NCBI RefSeq assembly: GCF_000015565.1
Contig: NC_008786.1
Location: 3,522,501-3,586,500 of the forward strand
Direction: 5' to 3'
From: Verminephrobacter eiseniae EF01-2
GTDB taxonomy: Bacteria > Pseudomonadota > Gammaproteobacteria > Burkholderiales > Burkholderiaceae_C
DNA length: 64,000 nucleotides
Shown here piece by piece: positions 10,985 to 19,490 of this stretch; within the stretch, counting starts at the first letter, position 1, and every line of letters begins with the position of its first letter. The position numbers and the translations under genes were made by a program. The notes under the pieces are model-generated. The model ran no database searches and was not told the origin of the DNA. It saw only the letters and a program-made list of their open reading frames with translations.

Positions 10985-12316
10985 TCACCGGTAGTAGCCC
11001 GCCTTCTTCATCTCACGCTCGGCCAGGGTCTGGCTGGCCTTCAGGGCCGCCTCGACCGTGCTCTTGCCAGCCAGCGCCGCGCTCATCTGCTGGCCCACAG
11101 CGATGCCGATGGCCTGGAATTCAGGAATGGCGGCAAACTGCACGCCGATATAGGGACTTTGGGGCAGCGTCGCGTCCGTGGGGTTGGCCGAATCGATGGC
11201 CATCTTTTCTGCGGCCGCAAAACGGGCCGCCTTCTGGAACTCGGCATTGGCATAGGTGCTCCGGCGCGTGCCGGTGGGCACATTGGCCCAGCCATTGGTT
11301 TTGGCCACCAGTTGCACATAGTCCTTGCTGGTCGACCAGGTGATGAACTTCTGCGCCGCGTCCACCTTCCGGGAACCTGCCGGAATCGCCAGATTCCACG
11401 ACCACAGCCAGTTCGCGCCCTTGGGCGTGTGCATCGTCGGCGCCTGGGCAAAAGCCATTTGCCCGGCCACCTTCGACTGCCTGGCATCGCTGACGAACGA
11501 GGCGGCAATGGTGGCGTCGATCCAAATGCCGCATTTACCGGAATTGGTCAGCGCCAGGAGCTCGTTGAAACTGTTCGCCGACGAGCCGGGCGGGCCATGG
11601 TGCTTGAGCAGATCGACATAAAAGTGGATGGCCTCCTGCCAGGGCTTGGACTGAAGCTGCGGCTTCCACTGCATGTCGAACCATTGGCCGCCGAAGGTGT
11701 TCACCAGCGTGCTCAGAAAAGCCATGTTGTCGCCCCAGCCCGGCTTGCCGCGCAGGCAGATGCCGTACACGCCGTTTTTGGGGTCGTGGATCTTGGCCGC
11801 CAAATCCTTGATCTGCGGCCAGGTCGGACGCTCGGGCACCTGCACCCCCACCTTGTCGGCCAAGTCCTTGCGGTACATCAGCATCGAGCTTTCGCCGTAG
11901 AACGGGGCCGCGAACAGCTTGCCGTCGACCGACAGGCCCTGGCGTATCGCGGGCAACAGATCGTCGGCATCGTAGGCGGCGTCGGTCTTCAACGCCTGCA
12001 GCCAGCCCTTCTTGCCCCAGATCGGCGTCTCATACATGCCAATGGTCATCACATCGAACTGGCCGCCCTTGGTGGCGATATCGGTCGTCACGCGCTGGCG
12101 CAGCACACCCTCCTCCAGCGTGACCCACTTGAGCCGGATGTCAGGGTGGGCCTGCTCGAAGTGCTTGCCGAGCTTTTGCATCTCGATCATGTGGCCGTTG
12201 TTCACGGTGGCAATGACCAACTCGGTCTGCGCGCTGGCGCCAGCGCACAGCGACAAGCCCAGGGCGGTGACCCAAGCCCGTCGGCAAACTGCGACAGCAC
12301 GGAAGGGATAGGGCAT
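10985..12316 (-). CDS. Polyol ABC transporter substrate-binding protein (SmoE type)
   Basis: 443-aa periplasmic binding protein of the extracellular solute-binding family 1. A Sec signal peptide (VTALGLSLCAGASAQ, cleavage after Ala-Gln region near residue 29) precedes TELVIATVNNGHMIEMQKLG. The pattern GQFDVMTIGMYETPIWGKKGWLQ is typical of sorbitol/mannitol-binding proteins. Start ATG 12316 has a strong AAGGAG 8 nt upstream. The much longer frame extending to 13312 is spurious. It is the first gene of the operon, and an upstream region of about 470 bp with inverted repeats probably holds the promoter. Confidence 0.94.
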   Translation of the reverse strand: MPYPFRAVAVCRRAWVTALGLSLCAGASAQTELVIATVNNGHMIEMQKLGKHFEQAHPDIRLKWVTLEEGVLRQRVTTDIATKGGQFDVMTIGMYETPIWGKKGWLQALKTDAAYDADDLLPAIRQGLSVDGKLFAAPFYGESSMLMYRKDLADKVGVQVPERPTWPQIKDLAAKIHDPKNGVYGICLRGKPGWGDNMAFLSTLVNTFGGQWFDMQWKPQLQSKPWQEAIHFYVDLLKHHGPPGSSANSFNELLALTNSGKCGIWIDATIAASFVSDARQSKVAGQMAFAQAPTMHTPKGANWLWSWNLAIPAGSRKVDAAQKFITWSTSKDYVQLVAKTNGWANVPTGTRRSTYANAEFQKAARFAAAEKMAIDSANPTDATLPQSPYIGVQFAAIPEFQAIGIAVGQQMSAALAGKSTVEAALKASQTLAEREMKKAGYYR

Positions 12317-12403
12317 CGGAATGTCTCCTTGGGGGTATGGAATCTGCCGCTCGACGCCGGGCATCGATGGACTGCCCGAACGATACCGATGCTGACATGC
12401 CCG

Positions 12404-12426
12404 ATTGGTACTCAAACAGCACCAAT
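12404..12426. promoter_or_regulatory. Inverted repeat in the polyol operon upstream region
   Basis: Perfect ATTGGT-N11-ACCAAT about 90 bp upstream of the binding-protein start, in a locally AT-rich stretch unlike the surrounding genes. A further AGGTA...TACCT pair follows at about 12444-12463. These are candidate operator sites for the operon's AraC-type regulator. The assignment rests on position and symmetry only. Confidence 0.35.
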
Positions 12427-12668
12427 AGATACTTGTTTGCACCAGGTACCCGGGATTTATACCTAGACCGATCAATTGGATATCTGCATGGAAGCGCTCC
12501 GATGCAAGCCCATTGCATCCGGCGCAACGCCATCGGGTAGCCATCGATGAGCTATTGAAAACAGAGCGTAAAGCAAATGTGTTTCTTGCACCTGCGGCAT
12601 ATTTCATGCGCCATGCCCATCGAGCGCTGCCCCATGGCGCGGGCACGCACGGGATCGCGCGCGCATGC

Positions 12669-12706
12669 GCGGACAGCGCGCGCTCGCGCGCTCGCACGCT
12701 GTCCGC
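12669..12706. promoter_or_regulatory. GC-rich hairpin upstream of thyA
   Basis: GCGGACAGCG and CGCTGTCCGC form a perfect 10-bp stem with an 18-nt loop of alternating CG. It lies 80 bp before the thyA start and has no T-tract. It may be a leader structure. The rest of 12427-12788 holds no gene that I can see. Confidence 0.3.
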
Positions 12707-12788
12707 AGCGCGCACCGGGGCGCATAGAATCCGGCGATCGGCCTCGTGCCAATCCCCCTCCTTGCCCTGCGATCGGCCCTTTTGCTCC

Positions 12789-13685
12789 ATGAACCAGTCC
12801 GCCCTTGCCCGCCCTGCGAGCACCCAGTGCGACAGCCCCGGGCGCGATCGGCCTGAGGCGCTCTTTCCCCCCACCCCGTACGAGGACTTGATGCGCCATG
12901 TATTCAGGCATGGCGTGCACAAGTCGGACCGCACCGGCACCGGCACCAAAAGCCTGTTCGGCCACCAGATGCGCTTTGATCTGCGCGGGGGCTTTCCGCT
13001 GGTCACCACGAAGAGAGTGCACCTCAAATCCATCATCGAAGAACTGCTGTGGTTCCTCGCCGGCTCGGGCAACAACCGCTGGCTGCAGCAGCGCGGTGTC
13101 AGCATTTGGGACGAATGGGCGCGCGCAGACGGCGATCTGGGCCCGGTGTACGGCGTGCAATGGCGCAGTTGGCCCCGACCCGATGGCGGGCATATCGACC
13201 AGATCGGTTCGGTCATCGCCACGCTCAAGACCAACCCCGACTCGCGCCGCATCATCGTCAGCGCCTGGAACGTGGCCGAACTCGACAAAATGGCCTTGCA
13301 GCCCTGCCACATACTCTTTCAGTTCTACGTGGCCCCGGCGCAGACGCCGGGCGGGCGCGGCACGCTCAGTTGCCAGCTCTACCAGCGCAGCGCCGACATC
13401 TTCCTGGGCCTGCCCTTCAACATCGCCAGCTACGCGCTGCTGACCCATATGGTGGCCCAGCAATGCGAGTTGGACGTGGGTGAGTTCATCTGGACCGGTG
13501 GCGACTGCCATATCTACGACAACCACCACGCTCAGGTGCAGACCCAACTGGCGCGCAGCCCCTACCCCTACCCGCAGTTGCGCATCAGGCGCCGGCCCGA
13601 CAGCATCTTCGACTACCGCTACGAAGATTTCGAGGTGCTGGACTACCGATGCCACCCCGCGATCAAGGCGCCCGTGGCGGTCTGA
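12789..13685 (+). CDS. thyA: Thymidylate synthase
   Basis: Converts dUMP and methylene-tetrahydrofolate to dTMP and dihydrofolate. The 298-aa product has [13 protein letters not shown] near residue 46, the catalytic cysteine at about residue 173 in [14 protein letters not shown], and the folate/dUMP-binding stretch [22 protein letters not shown] followed by GDCHIYDNH. It is longer than the 264 aa of E. coli because of a ~25-residue N-terminal extension and a short insert around [12 protein letters not shown] 12789 is chosen; the frame open to 12513 has no supporting similarity. folA follows 7 bp downstream, a common pairing because FolA regenerates the folate this enzyme oxidises. Confidence 0.96.
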   Translation: MNQSALARPASTQCDSPGRDRPEALFPPTPYEDLMRHVFRHGVHKSDRTGTGTKSLFGHQMRFDLRGGFPLVTTKRVHLKSIIEELLWFLAGSGNNRWLQQRGVSIWDEWARADGDLGPVYGVQWRSWPRPDGGHIDQIGSVIATLKTNPDSRRIIVSAWNVAELDKMALQPCHILFQFYVAPAQTPGGRGTLSCQLYQRSADIFLGLPFNIASYALLTHMVAQQCELDVGEFIWTGGDCHIYDNHHAQVQTQLARSPYPYPQLRIRRRPDSIFDYRYEDFEVLDYRCHPAIKAPVAV

Positions 13686-13692
13686 CCGGGTC

Positions 13693-14181
13693 ATGCCGCT
13701 GCACCTGATCTACGCCCGCGCGGCCAACGGCGTCATCGGCAAGGACGGCCGCCTGCCCTGGCATCTGCCGCAGGACATGGCGCATTTCAGGCAACTCACC
13801 CAGGGTTGCAGCGTGATCATGGGCCGCAAGACCTGGGACTCGCTGCCCGCGCGCTTTCGCCCGCTGCCGGGCCGCAGCAACATCGTGGTGACGCGCCAAA
13901 GCGACTGGCATGCCGACGGCGCCCGGCGCGCAGCCAGCCTGGAGCAAGCCCTGGCGCTCTGCGATGCCCGCCAGACCGCCTGGGTGATCGGCGGCGCGCA
14001 ACTGTATGCCCAAGCCCTGCCTCTGGCCGACTGCGTCGAGGTGACCGAGATCAACCAAGACTTCGACGGCGATGCCCACGCGCCCACACTGGGTGCCGAG
14101 TGGGTCGAGATCCGGCGCAGCCGCCAGCCCGATCAGCACGGGCTGGCTTTCAGTTTTGTGCGCTATGCGCGCGCGGGCTGA
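13693..14181 (+). CDS. folA: Dihydrofolate reductase
   Basis: 162-aa NADPH-dependent reductase that restores tetrahydrofolate. The sequence shows LIYARAANGVIGKDGRLPWHLPQDMAHF with the catalytic acidic residue in PQDMAHF, GRKTWDSLP for cofactor binding and WVIGGAQLYAQALP. Length and motifs match the chromosomal type. The start ATG 13693 follows the thyA stop by 7 bp, so both are probably one transcript. Confidence 0.96.
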   Translation: MPLHLIYARAANGVIGKDGRLPWHLPQDMAHFRQLTQGCSVIMGRKTWDSLPARFRPLPGRSNIVVTRQSDWHADGARRAASLEQALALCDARQTAWVIGGAQLYAQALPLADCVEVTEINQDFDGDAHAPTLGAEWVEIRRSRQPDQHGLAFSFVRYARAG

Positions 14182-14381
14182 CCACCTCCTGCCAGCACAG
14201 GGCCCCTGTGGCCACCGTGGCGAGGGCACTGGACATGGGCGCGATGCTCTGCCCGAACGCACCACCCCCTTCAATCATCTGAGAGATTCAGCCGATGGGG
14301 CAGGTGTGCCCAAGCGGCCCAAGCGGCCCAATAACGGCCGTGGCCTGCATTGAAATGCCGCCGCGCGGCAGCGGCCCGAAC

Positions 14382-15068
14382 TCAATCGCAGTTGCGCCAT
14401 GTCTTGCCCGCCAGCGCGCTGCGCAAGGCGGCAAGCTGTGGGCGCAGCGCGTCGGTCACGGCGGGCAGGCGCAATGTGTAGCCAATGGATTCGGGGCGCT
14501 CCCGGATGACGCGGGCGGAGCGCACGCCCTTGCTGGACAGGTTTTGCAGTTCGCGCCGGGCCGCCTCTTCCGATGAGAAGCGGCCCAGTGACAGGCCCGG
14601 TTCCCATGGGCCGCCGGCGCGGTCGAAGTCGACCTTGCGCGCGCGCAGTTCGGTGCGTTTCTTGTCCAGTGCGTCTTGGTCGTCGAAGCGCCCCATGTAG
14701 ACCATCCAGCGGCCGGGCATGAGGGAAGGCTCCAGCGTCCAACTGCCCGAGGGCAGGCCGGCGGCGGCGGTGCGCAGGGCGTCGGCCTGTTGCTCGTCGA
14801 ATACGCCGGCGCGCAGGCATTCGGCGCTGGCGTCGGGGGTCTGGCCCGAGGCGGTGCTGGCGGCCACCGGCTGCGCGGTGGGGGTCGGGGCGGTCGTGCC
14901 AGGGCCGGGTGGCAGGATTTGCAGCGTCTCGGGGCGGATCTGCTGGTGCATGCGCTGGGGCTCGGTCTGCGCTTCGGGGGCCAGACCCCAGGGGCGCAGC
15001 AGGCCCTGCGACCAGGCCCGGTAGCCGGCGTTGGCCAGCAGCAGCAAGATCACGGCAAGACGCAGCAT
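14382..15068 (-). CDS. SPOR-domain membrane protein
   Basis: 228-aa protein with an N-terminal membrane anchor (MLRLAVILLLLANAGYRAWS), a Pro/Thr/Ala-rich linker and a C-terminal SPOR-like repeat: VYMGRFDDQDALDKKRTELRARKVDF ... PGLSLGRFSSEEAARRELQ. SPOR domains bind denuded peptidoglycan glycans, often at division sites. ATG 15068 is chosen because the anchor begins there. It lies 25 bp downstream of birA on the same strand and is probably co-transcribed. Its exact role is unknown. Confidence 0.75.
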   Translation of the reverse strand: MLRLAVILLLLANAGYRAWSQGLLRPWGLAPEAQTEPQRMHQQIRPETLQILPPGPGTTAPTPTAQPVAASTASGQTPDASAECLRAGVFDEQQADALRTAAAGLPSGSWTLEPSLMPGRWMVYMGRFDDQDALDKKRTELRARKVDFDRAGGPWEPGLSLGRFSSEEAARRELQNLSSKGVRSARVIRERPESIGYTLRLPAVTDALRPQLAALRSALAGKTWRNCD

Positions 15069-15093
15069 GGTGTTGGGCCCTGGGGTCGGCGAT

Positions 15094-16005
15094 TCACTCG
15101 CACACCAGCCGCACGCTGATGTCGGCGCTGGTGATGGCCTGCATGCCGCTGGCCGTTTGTACCAGCAGCGCGCCGTCTTCCGCCACGCCATATGCGGTGC
15201 CGCTGCGGCCGTCGCTCAGTGTGACGGCGCGGCCTTGCAGCAGGTCGCGGGCTGCGTAGCGCGCCTGCATGGGCGCAAAGCCGTAGCCCTCGAACGATTG
15301 CAGCATGGTCACCAGTGGCGGCACGATGCGCAGCAATGCGGCGGGGGCTTGCAATCCGGGTTCCAACTCTTGCAGGCTGCCGGGCGGCATGCTCAGTCCT
15401 GCGGCGCGGCGCGGCAGCAGGTTGATGCCGATGCCGATCACCACATAGCGGGCAGTGCCGGCGGCGCCGGGCGAGGCGGTGCGCGATGGCCCCCGGGGCG
15501 CGACGAAGCTGGCGGTCTCTACCAGGATGCCGCCGAGCTTGCGCTCGCCGGCTGCGTCGTCGAGCCACAGGTCGTTGGGCCATTTGAGCCGCAGGCGGGC
15601 GGTCTGGCCCCCGGAGGGCAGCATGGGTTGCAGGCTTTCGGCCACGCTCACGCCAACGGCCAGTGACAGGCCCGACCAGTCCTTGGGCGCCAGCGGCAGC
15701 CCCAGGGACAGCATCAAGGAGTCGATGGCGCTGGCGTTTGCCGCTTTGCCCGTCACCGCCGCGCCTGCCGTGCTGTCCGGGCCGCTGTGCCATGTGCGTC
15801 CCATGCGCCCGCGCCCGGCGGTTTGCTGCTCGGTCACCAGCAGCGTGGGGGCGCATGGGCCGGCGCGCGCGCGGCGCATGAGTTCGCTGTTGGTCGAGTC
15901 GATGCTGGGCAGCACTTGGACGGTAAAGCCTGGTAATAGTGGTGACAGCGCTTCCCGCAGCGCTTCGGTGGGCCAGCCTTGGCTGTCATGTGCGGGGGCG
16001 GTCAC
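15094..16005 (-). CDS. birA: Biotin--[acetyl-CoA carboxylase] ligase, short form
   Basis: Attaches biotin to the biotin carboxyl carrier protein. Motifs visible in the 303-aa product are TEQQTAGRGRMGRTWHS (biotinyl-AMP loop), RLKWPNDLWLDD and KLGGILVET, then VVIGIGINLL. No N-terminal helix-turn-helix is present, so unlike E. coli BirA it should not repress biotin genes. The start is GTG 16005, which overlaps the SET-gene stop codon as GTGA; the frame extending to 16281 is a shadow of that gene. Confidence 0.92.
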   Translation of the reverse strand: MTAPAHDSQGWPTEALREALSPLLPGFTVQVLPSIDSTNSELMRRARAGPCAPTLLVTEQQTAGRGRMGRTWHSGPDSTAGAAVTGKAANASAIDSLMLSLGLPLAPKDWSGLSLAVGVSVAESLQPMLPSGGQTARLRLKWPNDLWLDDAAGERKLGGILVETASFVAPRGPSRTASPGAAGTARYVVIGIGINLLPRRAAGLSMPPGSLQELEPGLQAPAALLRIVPPLVTMLQSFEGYGFAPMQARYAARDLLQGRAVTLSDGRSGTAYGVAEDGALLVQTASGMQAITSADISVRLVCE

Positions 16006-16580
16006 CGGTTGCGGCCTCGTTGGGGTGGCTCGGCAGGGCCCGGGGCCGTGGCGGCGGGCGGCGGCAGTGGTGGCGCCCAGCCGCGCTTGGGGGCCAGCAG
16101 GGTGCCACGGCAGTTCGGGCTGCCGCACCAGCAGGGGTACTCGGCCTTGAGCCGGGGGGTGTAGCGCTCCTCGACGGTCAGGCCGTAGTCGTAACTGAGT
16201 TCTTCGCCGGCCTTGATATTGCGCAGCGCCGTGATGAAAATGCGGCCCTCGCGCTCGTCGGCATAGCAGTTCGGATGGCAACTGTGGTTGATCCAGCGCG
16301 AGGAGTTGCCGCCGAACTTGGCGTCGATCACATGCTCGTCATCGACGTGAAAATAAAAGGTGTGCCGGGGTTGCATGGGGTCATGCGGGTGGCGCTGCTG
16401 CGCCTGCTGCCAATCGATGACCTGGCCGGTGTACTCCAGCAGCACGTGGCCTGCGGCGATGTCTTGCACGGCAAAAACGCCCTTGCCATGCACGCCCGAG
16501 CGCCGGGTCTGGATGCGGCGGCCGGTGCTGGTGCTGGGGGCTATGGCGGCAGGGGCGCTGGGCGGAACATGGCGGGGCAT
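16002..16580 (-). CDS. SET-domain protein (putative protein-lysine methyltransferase)
   Basis: 192-aa protein. A basic N-terminus is followed by a SET domain: HGKGVFAVQDI, LLEYTGQVI, the S-adenosylmethionine-binding RWINHSCHPNC (about residues 95-105) and the catalytic-site ELSYDYG (127-133). A post-SET cysteine cluster CWCGSPNCRG (150-159) completes the zinc-binding site. All key residues of active SET enzymes appear intact. The start is ATG 16580, divergent from topB; birA overlaps its 3' end by 4 bp. The substrate in bacteria is not known. Confidence 0.88.
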   Translation of the reverse strand: MPRHVPPSAPAAIAPSTSTGRRIQTRRSGVHGKGVFAVQDIAAGHVLLEYTGQVIDWQQAQQRHPHDPMQPRHTFYFHVDDEHVIDAKFGGNSSRWINHSCHPNCYADEREGRIFITALRNIKAGEELSYDYGLTVEERYTPRLKAEYPCWCGSPNCRGTLLAPKRGWAPPLPPPAATAPGPAEPPQRGRNR

Positions 16581-16701
16581 GGCAAAAACTCTGTTAACTT
16601 GGGGATGCACGCATGCGCGCGCGTATGCGCGAGGATCCGAATTGTAAAAGCGCCCGGGCCGTGCCCGGACGCACAGTACGACTGGCGAGAGAACCACCCA
16701 C

Positions 16702-19464
16702 ATGACCAAGACCCTGGTAATTGCAGAAAAGCCTTCGGTGGCGCAGGACATCGTGCGCGCACTGACCCCCGTGGCGGGCAAGTTCGACAAGCATGAGGAC
16801 CACTTCGAGAACGAGCGCTATGTCGTCACCAGCGCTGTCGGCCACCTGGTGGAAATTCAGGCGCCCGAGCAGTTTGAGGTCAAGCGCGGCAAGTGGAGTT
16901 TTGCGCACCTGCCGGTGATTCCGCCGTACTTTGACCTCAAGCCCGTGGACAAGACCAAGGGCCGCCTCAATGCAGTGGTCAAGCAGGCCAGGCGCCGGGA
17001 CGTGGGCGCGCTGATCAACGCCTGCGACGCGGGCCGCGAGGGGGAGTTGATTTTTCGCCTGATCGAGCAGTACGCCGGCGGCGACAAGCCCCTGGGCAAG
17101 CCGGTCGAGCGCCTGTGGCTGCAGTCGATGACGCCGCAGGCGATTCGCGACGGCTTTGCCGCGTTGCGCCCCGAGCAGCAGATGCAGGGCCTGGCCAGCG
17201 CGGCGCGCAGCCGCTCCGAGGCCGACTGGCTGGTGGGCATCAACGGCACCCGCGCGATGACGGCGTTCAACTCGCGCGATGGCGGTTTCTTCTTGACCAC
17301 CGTGGGCCGGGTGCAAACGCCCACGCTGTCGCTGGTGGTCGAGCGCGAGGAAAAAATCCGCCAATTCGTCAGCCGCGACTACTGGGAAGTGCACGCCCTG
17401 TTTGGCGCCGCAGCCGGCCCATACCCCGGCAAATGGTTCAACCCCCAATGGAAGAAAAGCGATGATGCCGAGGCCCGGGCCGAGCGCCTGTGGTCTGTCG
17501 CCGAGGCCCAGGCGATTGCCCAGGCCGTGCGCGACCAGCCGGCCAGCGTCAGCGAAGAGAGCAAGCCGAGCACGCAGGCCGCGCCGCCGCTGTTTGACCT
17601 GACCAGTTTGCAGCGCGAGGCCAACGGCAAGTTCGGCTTCTCGGCCAAGACCACCTTGGCGCTGGCGCAAAGCCTGTACGAGCGCCACAAGGCCCTGACC
17701 TATCCGCGCACCGATTCGCGCGCGCTGCCCGAAGACTATCTGCCGGTGGCGCGCCAGACTTTCGAGATGCTCGCCGGCAGCGCCATGCGCCACCTGGCGC
17801 CGCACGCGCTCACGGCGCTGAACAACGGCTATGTGCGCATGTCCAGGCGCATTTTCGACAGCAGCAAGGTCAGCGATCACTTTGCCATCATCCCCACGCT
17901 GCAAGCGCCCGGCGGCCTCAACGACGCCGAGCAAAGGCTGTACGACCTGGTGGTGCGCCGCTTCATCGCGGTTTTCTTCCCGAACGCGGAATACACCGTG
18001 ACCACGCGCATCAGCACGGTGAGCGTGGCGCCGAACGGGGGGGCCGCAGCCGTGCACCGCTTCAAGACCGAAGGCAAGGTGCTGGTCAAGACCGGCTGGC
18101 TGGCCGTCTACGGCAAGGAAGCGGCCGACGAGGTGGAGGGCGGCAAGGAGGGCGACAAGGGCCAAAACCTGGTGCCGGTGCAGCCCGGCGAACGGGTGCT
18201 CACCTTGCAGGCCGACCCCCGGGGCTTCAAGACCAAGCCGCCCGCCCGCTACTCCGAAGCCACGCTGCTGGGCGCGATGGAGAGCGCCGGCAAGCAGCTC
18301 GACGACGACGAATTGCGCGAGGCCATGCAGGCAAAGGGCCTGGGCACGCCCGCCACGCGCGCGGCCATCATCGAAGGACTGCTGACGGAAAAGTACATGC
18401 TGCGCGAAGGCCGCGAGATCATCCCCACGGCCAAAGCCTTTCAACTCATGCTGCTGCTGCGCGGGCTGCAGGTCGAGGAACTGTGCCGCGCCGACCTGAC
18501 TGGCGAGTGGGAGTTCAAGCTCGCGCAAATGGAAAAGGGCCAGCTCAGCCGCGCGGCCTTCATGGCCGACATCGCGGCGATGACCGAGCGCATGGTGACA
18601 AAAGCCCGGGAATACGACCGCGACACCATCCCCGGCGACTACGCCACGCTGCAAGCGCCTTGCCCGAACTGCGCCGGCGTGGTCAAGGAAAACTACCGCC
18701 GCTATGCCTGCGCCGGCAAGGACGGCGCATCGCCTTGCGGCTTCAGCTTTGGCAAGTCGCCCGCCGGCCGCACCTTTGAAACTGCCGAGGCCGAGACCCT
18801 GCTGCGCGAGCGCAAGATCGGCCCGCTGGAGGGCTTTCGCTCCAAGGCCGGCTGGCCCTTCAGTTCCGAGATCGTCATCCGCTACGACGAGCAGACGCAC
18901 AACTACAAGCTCGAATTCGACTTTGGCGATGACAGGAAGAACGCCGAGGAATCGGGCGCACTGGTGGAGTTCAAGGACGCCGCGCTAGGCCCTTGCCCGC
19001 TGTGCGGCGCCGGGGTGCACGAGCATGGCAACAACTACCTGTGCAGCAAGTCCGTGCCCACGGCCGCGCAGCCCGCGCCCAGTTGCAGCTTCAAGAGCGG
19101 CAGGGTCATCCTGCAACAACCGGTGGAGCGCGAGCAGATGCAAAAGCTGCTGGCCACCGGCAAGACCGACCTGCTCGACAAGTTCGTCAGCATGCGCACG
19201 CGCCGCGCGTTCAAGGCCCATCTGGTCTGGGACCCGGCCGCAGGCAAGGTCAACTTTGAATTTGCGCCGAGCAAGTTCCCGCCACGCCAGCCCGTCGCCG
19301 CTGCGGCGAAAACGTCCGCTCATGTGGGTCATGCCGGTCATGCGGGCAGGGCCGGCAGTGCGCTCAAGGCAGACAGGGCCGTGGCCGCCAAAAAAGCCCC
19401 TGTCAAGCGCGTTGCGGCCAAAGTCAAGGCCGCCGCCGCAAAGCCCCCGCGCAAGGCCGCGTAG
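16702..19464 (+). CDS. topB: DNA topoisomerase III
   Basis: 920-aa type IA topoisomerase that cuts and passes single DNA strands to resolve replication and recombination intermediates. N-terminal Toprim domain MTKTLVIAEKPSVAQDI and DAGREGELIFR contain the metal-binding acids. The active-site tyrosine lies in TYPRTDSRAL (about residue 334). Several C-terminal cysteine pairs (CPNCAG near 653, CPLCGAG near 772) form zinc ribbons. The last ~60 residues are Lys/Ala-rich, a DNA-binding tail. GAGAGAACC precedes ATG 16702. An antisense 768-codon frame over the same bases is a GC artefact. Confidence 0.95.
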   Translation: MTKTLVIAEKPSVAQDIVRALTPVAGKFDKHEDHFENERYVVTSAVGHLVEIQAPEQFEVKRGKWSFAHLPVIPPYFDLKPVDKTKGRLNAVVKQARRRDVGALINACDAGREGELIFRLIEQYAGGDKPLGKPVERLWLQSMTPQAIRDGFAALRPEQQMQGLASAARSRSEADWLVGINGTRAMTAFNSRDGGFFLTTVGRVQTPTLSLVVEREEKIRQFVSRDYWEVHALFGAAAGPYPGKWFNPQWKKSDDAEARAERLWSVAEAQAIAQAVRDQPASVSEESKPSTQAAPPLFDLTSLQREANGKFGFSAKTTLALAQSLYERHKALTYPRTDSRALPEDYLPVARQTFEMLAGSAMRHLAPHALTALNNGYVRMSRRIFDSSKVSDHFAIIPTLQAPGGLNDAEQRLYDLVVRRFIAVFFPNAEYTVTTRISTVSVAPNGGAAAVHRFKTEGKVLVKTGWLAVYGKEAADEVEGGKEGDKGQNLVPVQPGERVLTLQADPRGFKTKPPARYSEATLLGAMESAGKQLDDDELREAMQAKGLGTPATRAAIIEGLLTEKYMLREGREIIPTAKAFQLMLLLRGLQVEELCRADLTGEWEFKLAQMEKGQLSRAAFMADIAAMTERMVTKAREYDRDTIPGDYATLQAPCPNCAGVVKENYRRYACAGKDGASPCGFSFGKSPAGRTFETAEAETLLRERKIGPLEGFRSKAGWPFSSEIVIRYDEQTHNYKLEFDFGDDRKNAEESGALVEFKDAALGPCPLCGAGVHEHGNNYLCSKSVPTAAQPAPSCSFKSGRVILQQPVEREQMQKLLATGKTDLLDKFVSMRTRRAFKAHLVWDPAAGKVNFEFAPSKFPPRQPVAAAAKTSAHVGHAGHAGRAGSALKADRAVAAKKAPVKRVAAKVKAAAAKPPRKAA

Positions 19465-19490
19465 ACCGGGCCGGGGATTCAGGCCGGACT

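Noticed and set aside
12513..12788. N-terminal extension of ThyA to 12513
   Set aside because: The added residues are arginine/alanine-rich and include a GC-rich hairpin; ATG 12789 leads directly into the conserved protein.
14182..14381. Riboswitch between folA and the SPOR gene
   Set aside because: The region joins two convergent genes, so no leader is expected. The repeated AAGCGGCCC and GAGAGATTC-like bits do not form a known aptamer core.
16594..18900. 768-codon minus-strand frame over topB
   Set aside because: Low-complexity His/Gln/Arg/Leu composition typical of an antisense shadow; topB on the plus strand has all family motifs.
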